A DNA stretch of 64,000 bases. Origin: Streptomyces sp. NBC_01707. Lineage in GTDB: Bacteria > Actinomycetota > Actinomycetes > Streptomycetales > Streptomycetaceae. The first letter of the stretch is position 1, and the number at the start of each line of letters is the position of its first letter. The notes below the pieces were generated by a model. That model ran no database searches, was not told the origin of the DNA, and was given only the letters and a program-made list of their open reading frames with translations. The stretch is taken from assembly GCF_041438805.1 (NCBI RefSeq), contig NZ_CP109190.1:5270001-5334000 (forward strand), in the 5' to 3' direction. The translations under genes and the position numbers were made by a program. Of the stretch, positions 46,256-55,067 are shown piece by piece.

Positions 46256-47164
46256 ATGAGCTGGCACTGCACCGGGTTGCGATGGCCCCAGGAAGGGCCG
46301 GTCCTGGGGTGGCAGAAGGGCGGGGCGACGGATCGGGCGAAGCGTGAGTCCGGTTCGACGCGGGTGAGTGTCCTTGTGTACGGGAAGGAGCTCGGGTTCC
46401 GCGCCGGCGGTGAGCGGCACTGTGTGGGCGCTCGGGGGAACGAATGTCCGCTGGGGGCCGTGGTGTCCGGGCGGAGTACGGGGGCGCGGTGCCCGGAGTG
46501 CGCGCGGCTGGACCGGGCGCACTCGGTGGCTGCCGACACGATTGCCGACGACCCGCGGACGTACCGCGTCTATCTCGCCTGGTTCGGGCCCTCCATGGTG
46601 AAGGTGGGGATCACCGCCGAGGAGCGGGGTGCGGCGCGGCTGAGGGAGCAGGGGGCCGTGGTCTACAGCTGGCTGGGGCGCGGGCCGCTGATGGCGGCGC
46701 GGCGTACCGAGGAGCTGTTGCGGTCGGCGCTGGGGGTGCCGGACCGGATCCCGTACGTACGCAAGCGTGCGGTGCGGGCCGCGCTGCCCGGGGCGGCGGA
46801 ACGGGTCGCGGAGGTCGAGGGGCTGTACGGGCGGGCGGCTGAACTGGAGCGGGACGGGGCCGGGTGGCCGCAGTCGCTGGAGCGGCTGCCGTTCGAGCCC
46901 GTCGATCACACCGGGTTGTTCGGGCTCGACGGTCCGGTCGAAGTGGCGCGGTCGGTGACCGAGTTGACGGACGGCGGGGTGGTCGCGGGGCGGCTGGTCG
47001 CGGCCGCAGGGCCCGATCTGCATCTGGCGGCCACGGACGGGGTGGTCGTGCTGGACACCCGGCTGATGACCGGATGGGAGCTGGTGGGGGCAGATGCCCG
47101 GTCGGGGGTGACTGCGCCGGTGACCGATATCGGGGGCGGCGGCGTGCAGGACGGGCTCTTCTGA
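46256..47164 (+). CDS. DUF2797 family protein
   Basis: 302 residues. The N-terminus has a Cys-containing segment (GNECPLGAVV, RCPECARLDRAHS) that could bind zinc. The central RVYLAWFGPSMVKVGITAEER and SWLGRGPLMAARRTEELL resemble a GIY-YIG-like nuclease core (the YLAW..VKVGIT pattern), which is how I recognise DUF2797. Function is not established. It runs toward the amidohydrolase gene 50 bases downstream and may be co-transcribed with it. Confidence 0.78.
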   Translation: MSWHCTGLRWPQEGPVLGWQKGGATDRAKRESGSTRVSVLVYGKELGFRAGGERHCVGARGNECPLGAVVSGRSTGARCPECARLDRAHSVAADTIADDPRTYRVYLAWFGPSMVKVGITAEERGAARLREQGAVVYSWLGRGPLMAARRTEELLRSALGVPDRIPYVRKRAVRAALPGAAERVAEVEGLYGRAAELERDGAGWPQSLERLPFEPVDHTGLFGLDGPVEVARSVTELTDGGVVAGRLVAAAGPDLHLAATDGVVVLDTRLMTGWELVGADARSGVTAPVTDIGGGGVQDGLF

Positions 47165-47214
47165 GATCGTCGGTGATCAGGTCGGGACGGGTCTGGGCGG
47201 AGGAGGAGTGCGTG

Positions 47215-48093
47215 GTGAGTGGCGGCAGCGATGACGTGGTGCGGTTCTGGGAAAGGCTCGGGCTGCCGGGACTGATCGATGTCCATACGCATTTCATGCC
47301 GGAGCGGGTGCTCCGCAAGGTGTGGGCGTACTTCGACTCCGTCGGTCCGCTCACCGGTACGGAGTGGCCGATCGCCTACCGGCACGACGAGGACGAACGG
47401 CTCGCGCTGCTCCGGTCCTTCGGCGTGCGGCGGTTCACCTCGATGCTCTATCCGCACAAGGCGGGGATGGCGGCCTGGCTGAACGGATGGGCGGCCGACT
47501 TCGCTCGCCGGGTGCCGGATTGTCTGCACACCGCGACCCTCTTCCCCGAGGACGGCGTGGAGCGTTACGTCCGCGAGGCTGTCGAGGCGGGGGCGCGCAT
47601 CTTCAAGTCGCACCTTCAGGTCGGGGCGTACGACGCGAACGATCCACTGCTCGAACCGGTCTGGGGGCTGCTGGCGGAGGCCGAGGTCCCGGTCGTGATG
47701 CACTGCGGGTCGGGTCCCGCGCCCGGTAAGTACACCGGGCCCGAGCCGGTCGGCCGGCTGCTCGCCCGGCACCCGCGGCTGCGGCTGGTGGTGGCACACA
47801 TGGGGATGCCCGAGTACGCGGAGTTCCTGGCGCTGGCGGAGGCGTACCCCGAGGTTCGGCTCGATACGACGATGGCGTTCACGGACTTCTCGGAGGACCT
47901 CACGCCGTTCCCGGTGGCGGAGCGGGGACGGCTCGCCGATCTCGGGGACCGGATTCTGCTGGGGACGGACTTCCCGAACATTCCGTACCCGTACGTGCAC
48001 CAGTTGCATGCCCTGGAGCGGCTGGAGTTGGGGGACGACTGGTTGCGGGCGGTCTGCTACGAGAACGCGCACACGATGTTCGACCGGCGCTGA
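47215..48093 (+). CDS. Amidohydrolase (ACMSD-like TIM-barrel)
   Basis: 292 residues from GTG 47215; AGGAGG at 47201-47206 has good spacing, and a second GTG lies one codon upstream. Metal ligands of the amidohydrolase-2 family are seen in LIDVHTHFMPE (HxH), VVMHCGSG (His), VVAHMGMPEY (His) and ILLGTDFPN (Asp). The family includes decarboxylases and hydrolases of aromatic or cyclic acids; the substrate is unknown. It is followed after 78 bases by the two-component genes. Confidence 0.88.
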   Translation: MSGGSDDVVRFWERLGLPGLIDVHTHFMPERVLRKVWAYFDSVGPLTGTEWPIAYRHDEDERLALLRSFGVRRFTSMLYPHKAGMAAWLNGWAADFARRVPDCLHTATLFPEDGVERYVREAVEAGARIFKSHLQVGAYDANDPLLEPVWGLLAEAEVPVVMHCGSGPAPGKYTGPEPVGRLLARHPRLRLVVAHMGMPEYAEFLALAEAYPEVRLDTTMAFTDFSEDLTPFPVAERGRLADLGDRILLGTDFPNIPYPYVHQLHALERLELGDDWLRAVCYENAHTMFDRR

Positions 48094-48171
48094 GCCGGCG
48101 TCTTCCGGTTTCTCAGGGAATTCACAGGATCGGAAAAGGGCCCTCTCAGAGGCGTCCCACAGGGTTGCGGC

Positions 48172-48909
48172 ATGACGACGACCACGCCCCAGGGGCGTAC
48201 CGAACTGCTGAGGCCGGACCGCAATCCTGTCCGCGTGCTGGTCGTGGACGACGAGGCACCGCTCGCCGAGCTGCTCTCCATGGCCCTGCGCTACGAGGGC
48301 TGGGAGGTGCGCAGCGCCGGGGACGGTGCGAGTGCCGTCCGCATGGCGTGCGACTTCCGGCCCGATGCGGTGATCCTCGATGTGATGCTGCCCGACACCG
48401 ACGGGCTCTCGGTGCTCGGCAGGCTTCGCCGGGACCTCTCCGAAGTCCCCGTGCTGTTCCTGACCGCACGTGACTCGGTGGAGGACCGGATCGCCGGCCT
48501 CACGGCGGGCGGCGACGACTATGTGACGAAGCCGTTCAGCCTGGAGGAGGTCGTGGCACGGCTGCGTGGGCTGATCCGGCGATCCGGCACGGCGACGGTA
48601 CGGAGCGAGTCGACGCTCGTCGTCGGTGACCTGGTGCTCGACGAGGACAGCCATGAGGTGAGTCGGGGGACGGCCTCCATCCACCTCACCGCGACCGAGT
48701 TCGAGCTGCTGCGCTTCCTGATGCGCAATCCGCGACGGGTGCTGAGCAAGGCGCAGATCCTGGACCGGGTGTGGAACTACGACTTCGGCGGGCAGGCGAA
48801 CGTCGTCGAGCTGTACATCTCGTATCTGCGCAAGAAGATCGACGCCGGACGGACGCCGATGATCCACACCCGGCGCGGGGCCGGATATCTCATCAAGCCC
48901 GGTGAATGA
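48172..48909 (+). CDS. Response regulator, OmpR/PhoB type
   Basis: 245 residues. The receiver domain (about 20-135) has VLVVDDEAPLAELL, the phosphoacceptor Asp in VILDVMLPDTDG, LFLTARDS and YVTKPFSLEE with the conserved Lys. A winged-helix domain (about 145-245) ends in DRVWNYDFGGQANVVELYIS. An extension of about 18 residues precedes the receiver. The kinase gene starts inside its last codons (8-base overlap), so the pair is coupled. The regulon is unknown. Confidence 0.95.
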   Translation: MTTTTPQGRTELLRPDRNPVRVLVVDDEAPLAELLSMALRYEGWEVRSAGDGASAVRMACDFRPDAVILDVMLPDTDGLSVLGRLRRDLSEVPVLFLTARDSVEDRIAGLTAGGDDYVTKPFSLEEVVARLRGLIRRSGTATVRSESTLVVGDLVLDEDSHEVSRGTASIHLTATEFELLRFLMRNPRRVLSKAQILDRVWNYDFGGQANVVELYISYLRKKIDAGRTPMIHTRRGAGYLIKPGE

Positions 48910-50536
48910 CGCGGTGAACGGCCCGGTGAGCCGTACGGCGGGGCGGCGCGGAGAGCGGTGGGGACGAGGGCCGTGGACACTGCGGACCCGGCTGGTGGTG
49001 TCCGCGGTGACGCTGATCGCCGTGGTGGCCGCGGTGATCGGTTCGGTCACCACCATCGCGTTCCACAGTTACATGTACGGCAAGCTCGACGACCAGCTGG
49101 GCTCCATCGCCATGCGGGCCACGAAGCCGCCGCCGGGCGGCGGCGCGGCCGGCGCGGGTGGTCGGCCGATGCCCGCCGACGGCCCGGACGACGATCCGCT
49201 GGCCTTCATAGATGCCCGCGGGCAGCCTTTCGGCACGCTCGGTGCGGTGTCCGTGGACGGCTCGATCACTGCGTCGAGCGTGGTCCAGGACAACTCCGCC
49301 GCCCTCGAGCAGAGCGCCGTGGCCGGTGAGAGGCGGCTGAAGGAGGCGGAGGAGAAGGCCCTGGAGGCGGCGCACGTCGAGATCGGGGACGGGGCGCGGA
49401 GCGTCGATCTGCCCGGGCTCGGCGCGTACCGCGTGACGGCAGTCGAGGGGGCGGACGGGACGACGACCGTCCTCGTCGGCATCCCCGCCGCCGAGGTGCG
49501 CGGCGCCCTCACCACCCTGATCCTCGTCGAGGTCTGTGTCACCGGGGCCGGGCTGATCGCCGCCGGGATCGCCGGGGCCGCCATGGTCGGGGTTGCGCTG
49601 CGGCCACTGCGCCGGGTCGCAGCGACCGCCACCCGGGTCTCCGAACTCCAGCTGCACAGCGGTGAGGTGGCACCCCTGGAGCGGGTGCCGGCCGCCGAGG
49701 CGGATCCGCGGACCGAGGTCGGACAGGTGGGCGCGGCGCTCAACCGGATGCTGGGCCATGTCGGTTCGGCACTGGCGGTGCGCCAGGAGAGCGAGATGCG
49801 GGTGCGGCAGTTCGTCGCGGACGCCAGCCATGAGCTGCGGACTCCGCTGGCCTCGATCCGCGGCTACGCCGAACTGACCCGGCGTGGACGCGAGGAGACC
49901 GGTCCGGACACCCGGCACGCGCTGGGGCGGATCGAGTCCGAGGCGGAGCGGATGACGGGCATGGTGGAGGATCTGCTGCTCCTGGCCCGCCTCGATGCCG
50001 GGCGCCCGCTCTCGTACGAGAGCACTGATCTGTCACCGATCGTCGTCGACGCGGTGAGCGATGCCCGCGCAGCCGGGCAGCGGGGTCACCACTGGCGGCT
50101 GGAGCTGCCCGACGAACCCGCGACCGCGCACGCAGATCCGACAAGGATCCACCAGGTGCTGGTCAATCTGCTGGCCAATGCCCGTACGCACACCCCACCC
50201 GGCACCACCGTCACCGCGCGCGTACGGGCCGGGGCCGCTCATCCGTGGGTGACGCTGGAGGTGCAGGACGACGGGCCGGGAATCCCGGCGCAGCTGCTGC
50301 CGCATGTCTTCGAACGGTTCGCGCGCGGCGATGCTTCGCGCTCGCGCAGCGCCGGTTCCACCGGGCTCGGCCTGGCCATCGTGCAGGCCGTCGTCACTGC
50401 GCACGGCGGCCGGGTGGAGGTGCGGTCGGTACCGGGGTGCACGGTCTTCGCCGTCCATCTGCCTGCGGTGCTGCCTGCTGCTCCGCCGGTCCGTACCGAC
50501 TCACAGCACAGCCACAGGTCCATCACACCGGTGTGA
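48902..50536 (+). CDS. Sensor histidine kinase with HAMP domain
   Basis: 544 residues from GTG 48902. TM1 (about 27-55) and TM2 (about 190-215) enclose an extracytoplasmic sensor of about 135 residues with a Pro/Gly-rich start. A HAMP domain, then the H box FVADASHELRTPLASIRGYA, N box VLVNLLANARTHTPPG, G1 DDGPGIP, F box FERFARGD and G2 GSTGLGLAIVQAVV follow. All catalytic elements are intact. It phosphorylates the regulator encoded just upstream; the stimulus is unknown. Confidence 0.95.
   Translation: MNDAVNGPVSRTAGRRGERWGRGPWTLRTRLVVSAVTLIAVVAAVIGSVTTIAFHSYMYGKLDDQLGSIAMRATKPPPGGGAAGAGGRPMPADGPDDDPLAFIDARGQPFGTLGAVSVDGSITASSVVQDNSAALEQSAVAGERRLKEAEEKALEAAHVEIGDGARSVDLPGLGAYRVTAVEGADGTTTVLVGIPAAEVRGALTTLILVEVCVTGAGLIAAGIAGAAMVGVALRPLRRVAATATRVSELQLHSGEVAPLERVPAAEADPRTEVGQVGAALNRMLGHVGSALAVRQESEMRVRQFVADASHELRTPLASIRGYAELTRRGREETGPDTRHALGRIESEAERMTGMVEDLLLLARLDAGRPLSYESTDLSPIVVDAVSDARAAGQRGHHWRLELPDEPATAHADPTRIHQVLVNLLANARTHTPPGTTVTARVRAGAAHPWVTLEVQDDGPGIPAQLLPHVFERFARGDASRSRSAGSTGLGLAIVQAVVTAHGGRVEVRSVPGCTVFAVHLPAVLPAAPPVRTDSQHSHRSITPV
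50523..50536. promoter_or_regulatory. Palindrome at the kinase stop / glycosyltransferase start
   Basis: TCACACCGGTGTGA is a perfect 14-bp palindrome, 27 bases before the glycosyltransferase ATG and covering the kinase stop codon. It may be an operator for the glycosyltransferase pair or chance. Confidence 0.35.
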
Positions 50537-50562
50537 CAGCGGGGTTGGCGACTGTCGATGAC

Positions 50563-51864
50563 ATGCGAACCGACTCTTCCTGGAGCACCTTGCCGGCCCG
50601 GGAGCATCTCCTGGCCGGAGCGGTGGACGCGGCAGACGCCCCCGTCCTCGACGTGGTGGTACCCGTCTACAACGAGGAGAAGGACCTCGAGACCTGTGTG
50701 TTGCGCCTGCACGACCATCTGGTGCGCACTTTCCCGTACGCCTTCCGGATCACCGTCGCCGACAACGCGAGCACCGACCGCACGCCCCAGGTGGCGGCCC
50801 GGCTGGCGGCGTTCCTCCCGCGGTGCCGCTCGTACCGGCTGGAGGAGAAGGGGCGCGGGCGGGCGCTGCGTACCGTCTGGTCGCAGTCGGACGCCCCGGT
50901 CCTCGCCTATATGGACGTCGATCTCTCCACCGACCTCAACGCCCTGCTCCCGCTCGTCGCACCGCTGATCTCCGGGCATTCGGACCTGGCCATCGGATCG
51001 CGACTGGCCCGCAGTTCGCGTGTCGTGCGGGGATCGAAGCGGGAGTTCATCTCGCGGGCCTACAACCTCATCCTCCGGTCGTCGCTGGCCGCCCGGTTCA
51101 GCGACGCGCAGTGCGGGTTCAAGGCCATCCGGCGGGACGTCGCGCAGCGCCTGCTGCCGATGGTCGAGGACACCGGCTGGTTCTTCGACACCGAGATGCT
51201 GGTCCTCGCGGAGCGCGCCGGGCTGCGCATCCATGAGGTCCCGGTGGACTGGGTCGACGACCCCGACTCCACGGTCCACATCGTGCGGACGGCTACCGAG
51301 GATCTGAAAGGTGTGTGGCGGGTGGGTCGGGCGCTGGCCGTCGGGGCACTGCCGCTGGACCGTCTCGCCCGGCCCTTCGGGGACGACCCGCGCGACCGCG
51401 GACTGAGCGGTGTGCCGGGCGGCCTGGCCCGGCAGCTGGTCGGGTTCTGCGTCGTGGGCGCGCTCTCCACGCTCTTCTATCTCGCCCTGTACTCGCTCTT
51501 CCGACTGGGCGCCGGCCCGCAGATCGCCAACGGCGGTGCGCTGCTGGTGTCGGCCGTCGCCAATACGGCAGCCAACCGGAGGCTCACCTTCGGCGTACGC
51601 GGCCGGAGCGGCGCGGTACGCCATCAGGCTCAGGGCCTCGTCGTCTTCGCCGTCGGCCTCGCGCTGACCAGTGGCTCGCTGGCGGCGCTGGGCGCGGCCT
51701 CCGGATCGCCCTCGCACGGCACGGAGCTCGCCGTGCTGATCGCGGCCAACCTCGCGGCGACGGTGCTGCGGTTCCTGCTGTTGCGCGCCTGGGTCTTCCC
51801 GGACCGGGCCCCCGCGACCGGCCGCGCCGACGACACTCACCACGAACTGGGGAACGTCCGATGA
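50563..51864 (+). CDS. GT2 polyprenyl-phosphate glycosyltransferase fused to GtrA-like domain
   Basis: 433 residues from ATG 50563; the start is uncertain as no clear ribosome site is seen. The GT2 domain (about 25-270) has VVVPVYNEEKDLETCVL, the nucleotide-sugar/metal motif YMDVDLSTD and QCGFKAIRRD, as in dolichyl-phosphate mannose synthases. A GtrA domain with four helices (about 300-425) follows (LVGFCVVGALSTLFYLALY). It should make a lipid-linked sugar and possibly help flip it. The adjoining GT39 protein, whose ATG overlaps its stop, is the likely user. Confidence 0.92.
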   Translation: MRTDSSWSTLPAREHLLAGAVDAADAPVLDVVVPVYNEEKDLETCVLRLHDHLVRTFPYAFRITVADNASTDRTPQVAARLAAFLPRCRSYRLEEKGRGRALRTVWSQSDAPVLAYMDVDLSTDLNALLPLVAPLISGHSDLAIGSRLARSSRVVRGSKREFISRAYNLILRSSLAARFSDAQCGFKAIRRDVAQRLLPMVEDTGWFFDTEMLVLAERAGLRIHEVPVDWVDDPDSTVHIVRTATEDLKGVWRVGRALAVGALPLDRLARPFGDDPRDRGLSGVPGGLARQLVGFCVVGALSTLFYLALYSLFRLGAGPQIANGGALLVSAVANTAANRRLTFGVRGRSGAVRHQAQGLVVFAVGLALTSGSLAALGAASGSPSHGTELAVLIAANLAATVLRFLLLRAWVFPDRAPATGRADDTHHELGNVR

Positions 51865-54020
51865 CCACCCTGCACCCCACCGACCGATTTCCGGCACCGC
51901 CGACCACGGCCGCACCGGCTGCGGACGAGCCGTTCCTGCGGCGCCTACGGAAGGGCAGGCCCGAGGACCCGCGCTGGGCACGGCCCGCCTTCCTCGCCCT
52001 GTTGCTGGCCATCGCGCTGGCGTACCTGTGGAACCTCAGCGCCTCCGGTTACGCCAACTCCTTCTACTCCGCCGCCGTACAGGCCGGCAGCCAGAGCTGG
52101 AAGGCGTTCTTCTTCGGTTCGCTGGACGCGGCGAACGCCATCACCGTCGACAAACCCCCGGCCACGCTCTGGCCGATGGCCCTGTCGGTGCGGATCTTCG
52201 GCCTCAGCTCGTGGGCGATCCTCGCTCCGCAGGTGTTGATGGGGGTGGCGACGGCCGGGGTGCTGTACGCGGCGGTGCGCCGCCGGTTCGGTGCGGCTGC
52301 CGGACTGATCACGATGACGGTGTTCGCGCTCACGCCCGTGACCGCGCTGATGTTCCGCTTCAACAACCCGGACGCGCTGCTCGCGCTGCTGATGACCGTG
52401 ACCGTCTACTGCGTGCTGCGCGCGCTGGAGAACGGCCGGACGAAGTGGCTCGTGTGGGCCGGGGTCGCGGTCGGTCTTGCGTTCCTGTCGAAGACCTTGC
52501 AGGCGTTCCTGATCCTGCCGCCGCTGGCCGTGCTGTACGTGGTGTGCGCGCCGACGACGGTACGGAAGCGGTTCGGTCAACTCGGGCTGTCGGCGCTCGC
52601 GATGGTGGTCGCGGGCGGCTGGTGGGTGGCGGTCGTCGAGCTCTGGCCCGCCTCCTCCCGCCCGTACATCGGCGGTTCGCAGAACAACTCCTTCCTGGAA
52701 CTGACCTTCGGCTACAACGGGCTCGGCCGGATCAGCGGCGACGAGACCGGCAGCGTCGGCGGTGGCGGTGGCGGTGGTCAGTCCGGCGGCCAGTGGGGCG
52801 AGACCGGCATCGGGCGGATGTTCAACTCCGAGATCGGGAGCCAGATCTCCTGGCTGCTGCCCGCCGCGCTGATCCTGCTCGCCGCGGGCATCTGGATCAC
52901 CTGGAAGGCGAAGCGGACGGACACCGCCCGCGCGGCCTTCCTCGCCTGGGGCGGCTCGCTGCTGATGACCGCGGTCGTCTTCAGCTTCATGGCCGGCATC
53001 TTCCACCAGTACTACACGGTCGCCCTGGCCCCGTACATCGCGGCGCTCGTCGGCATGGGCGTCACGGTCCTGTGGGAGGAGCGGGGCAAGTGGGCGGCGA
53101 GCGGAGTGCTCGGCGCCACGGTCGCTGTCACGGCGCTGTGGTCGTACGTGTTGCTGGGGCGGACCCCGGACTACCTGCCGTGGCTGCGCTGGGCCGTCCT
53201 CGTCGGCGGTCTCGTGGGTGCGGTGGGTCTGCTGCCGGCGGCGCGGGCCGGGCGCCGGCTGGCGTTCACCGCGGTGGGGATCGGTTTCGTCGCATCTCTG
53301 GCCGGGCCGGCCGCGTACACCCTGAGCACGCTGAACACCGGGCACCAGGGCTCGATCGTCACGGCCGGTCCGTCGGGCGCCGGCACGATGGGCGGTGGCG
53401 GCCGGGGTGGTCCCGGGGGTGGCGGCGGAATACAGCCTCCGGGACCGAACAGCCGGAACGGTCAGGCCGGTCAGCAGGGCGGTGCCATGGGCCGGCCGCC
53501 GACCGGCGGCCAGGGCGGCTTTCCGGGTGGCGGCGGGCAGGGGCAGGCCCAGGGCAATCAGCAGAACACCGGGCAGCAGAACGGCATGCCGGGCGGCGGC
53601 CCTGGCGGCATGGCCGAGGGCGGCATGGGCGGAGGCGGCGGCATGGGCGGTCTGCTGAACGGCTCGTCGGTCGGCTCGCAGGCCAAGAAGCTCCTGGAGA
53701 AGAACGCCGACGCCTACACCTGGGCGGCCGCGGCCATCGGCTCGCAGAACGCCGCCAGTTACCAGCTCGCCACCGGCGACCCGGTGATGGCGATCGGCGG
53801 CTTCAACGGCAGTGACCCGTCCCCGACGCTCGCCCAGTTCAAGCAGTACGTCGAGGACGGAAGGATCCACTACTTCATTTCGAGCGGCACGGGCGGGACG
53901 GGCGGCATGGGCGGCGACAGCGGCACCTCGTCCAAGATCAGCTCGTGGGTCGAGGACACCTTCGAGAAGGTCACCGCAGGCAGCTCGACCTTCTACGACC
54001 TGACTCGGCCCAAGAGCTGA
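51861..54020 (+). CDS. GT39/PMT-like membrane glycosyltransferase with Gly-rich insert
   Basis: 719 residues. About eleven to thirteen helices; the first extracytoplasmic loop contains FFGSLDAANAITVDKPP, the PMT_2/ArnT-type catalytic loop. Two Gly-rich insertions stand out: a short one in the loop at about residue 295 and a long Gly/Gln/Asn/Pro stretch at about residues 510-605. A C-terminal soluble domain (about 610-719) faces outside. It probably transfers sugar from the lipid donor made by the GT2-GtrA protein to an external acceptor. Confidence 0.92.
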   Translation: MTTLHPTDRFPAPPTTAAPAADEPFLRRLRKGRPEDPRWARPAFLALLLAIALAYLWNLSASGYANSFYSAAVQAGSQSWKAFFFGSLDAANAITVDKPPATLWPMALSVRIFGLSSWAILAPQVLMGVATAGVLYAAVRRRFGAAAGLITMTVFALTPVTALMFRFNNPDALLALLMTVTVYCVLRALENGRTKWLVWAGVAVGLAFLSKTLQAFLILPPLAVLYVVCAPTTVRKRFGQLGLSALAMVVAGGWWVAVVELWPASSRPYIGGSQNNSFLELTFGYNGLGRISGDETGSVGGGGGGGQSGGQWGETGIGRMFNSEIGSQISWLLPAALILLAAGIWITWKAKRTDTARAAFLAWGGSLLMTAVVFSFMAGIFHQYYTVALAPYIAALVGMGVTVLWEERGKWAASGVLGATVAVTALWSYVLLGRTPDYLPWLRWAVLVGGLVGAVGLLPAARAGRRLAFTAVGIGFVASLAGPAAYTLSTLNTGHQGSIVTAGPSGAGTMGGGGRGGPGGGGGIQPPGPNSRNGQAGQQGGAMGRPPTGGQGGFPGGGGQGQAQGNQQNTGQQNGMPGGGPGGMAEGGMGGGGGMGGLLNGSSVGSQAKKLLEKNADAYTWAAAAIGSQNAASYQLATGDPVMAIGGFNGSDPSPTLAQFKQYVEDGRIHYFISSGTGGTGGMGGDSGTSSKISSWVEDTFEKVTAGSSTFYDLTRPKS

Positions 54021-54033
54021 TCCGAACCCGCCG

Positions 54034-54876
54034 TCAGTGTCGGAGCAGCAGCAGATCGGCGACAACGGGGCGGTGGTCCGAGGCAAGTGTCTCGGCCACC
54101 GCCGCGTCGCGTACCCGTACGCCGTCCTTGGACACGGCCACGAAATCGATCCGCTTCACGGGGTTCAGAGCGGGGTAGGTCGGCGCGCCCGGTTCGGCAT
54201 CGGCCAGCTCCTCCCAGAGGGGGGCGAGTTCCGGAGCGCCCGGCTCCGCGTTGAAGTCGCCGAGCAGCACCTTCCGCCCCTCGTCCTCCGCCATGATGCG
54301 CCGGGTGTCGGCGACCTGCGCGATCCGTACGGACGGGTCGCCTCGGTAGTCGAGGTGCGTCACATATACATGCACGGGCATCCCCTTCACCCGTACGACC
54401 ACCTCCCCGAAGCCGGGCGCGGGCGCCGGAACGGGGTCGGGGACCTGGGTGGAGAGCCTGGTGATCTCGTGGTTCTCGGCGCTCACGATCCGGTACCTGG
54501 ACAGCACCGCCACTCCGAACTCACGCCGTGACGCTCCCGGTGTCGTGGGATCGAGGCTGTATATCGGGGCGAACGACACCCGCATGTGCAGCCGCTCGGC
54601 CAGCTCGCCCGCGACATCCCGCCACTGGCTGCGGGTGTCCCAGTGGACGTCCACCTCCTGAAGCCCGATCACATCGGCGTCCAGCGCGCGTAGTTCCGCC
54701 GCCTGCCGGTCCAGATCGAAGACGTTGTCCATGCCGGCGCCCGCATGGATGTTGTACGTGGCGACGCGCAGCGGCACCGGATGGCCGTGCCCGGCGGCTT
54801 GGGCGGGCGGGACGGCGGCCACCCCCAACAGGCCCGCAGCGATCAGGACTTCCACCGTACGACGACGCAATGACAT
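54034..54876 (-). CDS. Secreted endonuclease/exonuclease/phosphatase-family protein
   Basis: 280 residues from ATG 54876. A signal peptide (MSLRRRTVEVLIAAGLLG...QAAG) precedes the EEP fold: RVATYNIHAG (Asn), DVIGLQEVDVHW (Glu), VTHLDYRGD, LLGDFNAEPG (Asp and Asn) and SDHRPVVADLLL (catalytic Asp-His). Substrates could be nucleic acids, phosphoinositides or sphingolipids. It converges on the GT39 gene with a 13-base gap and is divergent from the MFS gene across a region with two inverted repeats. Confidence 0.88.
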   Translation of the reverse strand: MSLRRRTVEVLIAAGLLGVAAVPPAQAAGHGHPVPLRVATYNIHAGAGMDNVFDLDRQAAELRALDADVIGLQEVDVHWDTRSQWRDVAGELAERLHMRVSFAPIYSLDPTTPGASRREFGVAVLSRYRIVSAENHEITRLSTQVPDPVPAPAPGFGEVVVRVKGMPVHVYVTHLDYRGDPSVRIAQVADTRRIMAEDEGRKVLLGDFNAEPGAPELAPLWEELADAEPGAPTYPALNPVKRIDFVAVSKDGVRVRDAAVAETLASDHRPVVADLLLLRH

Positions 54877-54899
54877 GCCACTCCCGGTGTTAGGGCCTC

Positions 54900-54932
54900 T
54901 CGTTTGGATCAGGCCGGATCTGATCCAAACGA
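54900..54932. promoter_or_regulatory. 12+12 inverted repeat upstream of the EEP-family gene
   Basis: TCGTTTGGATCA at 54900-54911 and TGATCCAAACGA at 54921-54932 are perfectly complementary around 9 bases. It lies 24 bases before the EEP start and between divergent genes, so it reads as an operator instead of a terminator. Confidence 0.6.
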
Positions 54933-55015
54933 AAGACCCTGGTCGGCTCCTTCTCGGATCAGCGCCGAGCACCGTACCGCGCGAAAGTTGCTTGAACGCC
55001 GTTCGCGGGTTGTTT

Positions 55016-55047
55016 TACGGTGTACAACGATTCTCCCGTACACCGTA
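55016..55047. promoter_or_regulatory. Probable TetR operator upstream of the MFS gene
   Basis: TACGGTGTAC at 55016-55025 and GTACACCGTA at 55038-55047 form a perfect 10+10 inverted repeat with 12-base spacing, 20 bases before the MFS ATG. A TetR-family gene follows the transporter. Confidence 0.7.
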
Positions 55048-55067
55048 TAAGAACTCCAGGAGCCCGC

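Noticed and set aside
46906..49056. A 716-codon minus-strand frame opposite the amidohydrolase and response regulator genes
   Set aside because: It has no recognisable domain, and all plus-strand genes there have intact motifs.
51945..54086. A 713-codon minus-strand frame opposite the GT39 gene
   Set aside because: It is an artefact of high-GC third-position bias; the plus strand encodes membrane helices and the VDKPP loop.
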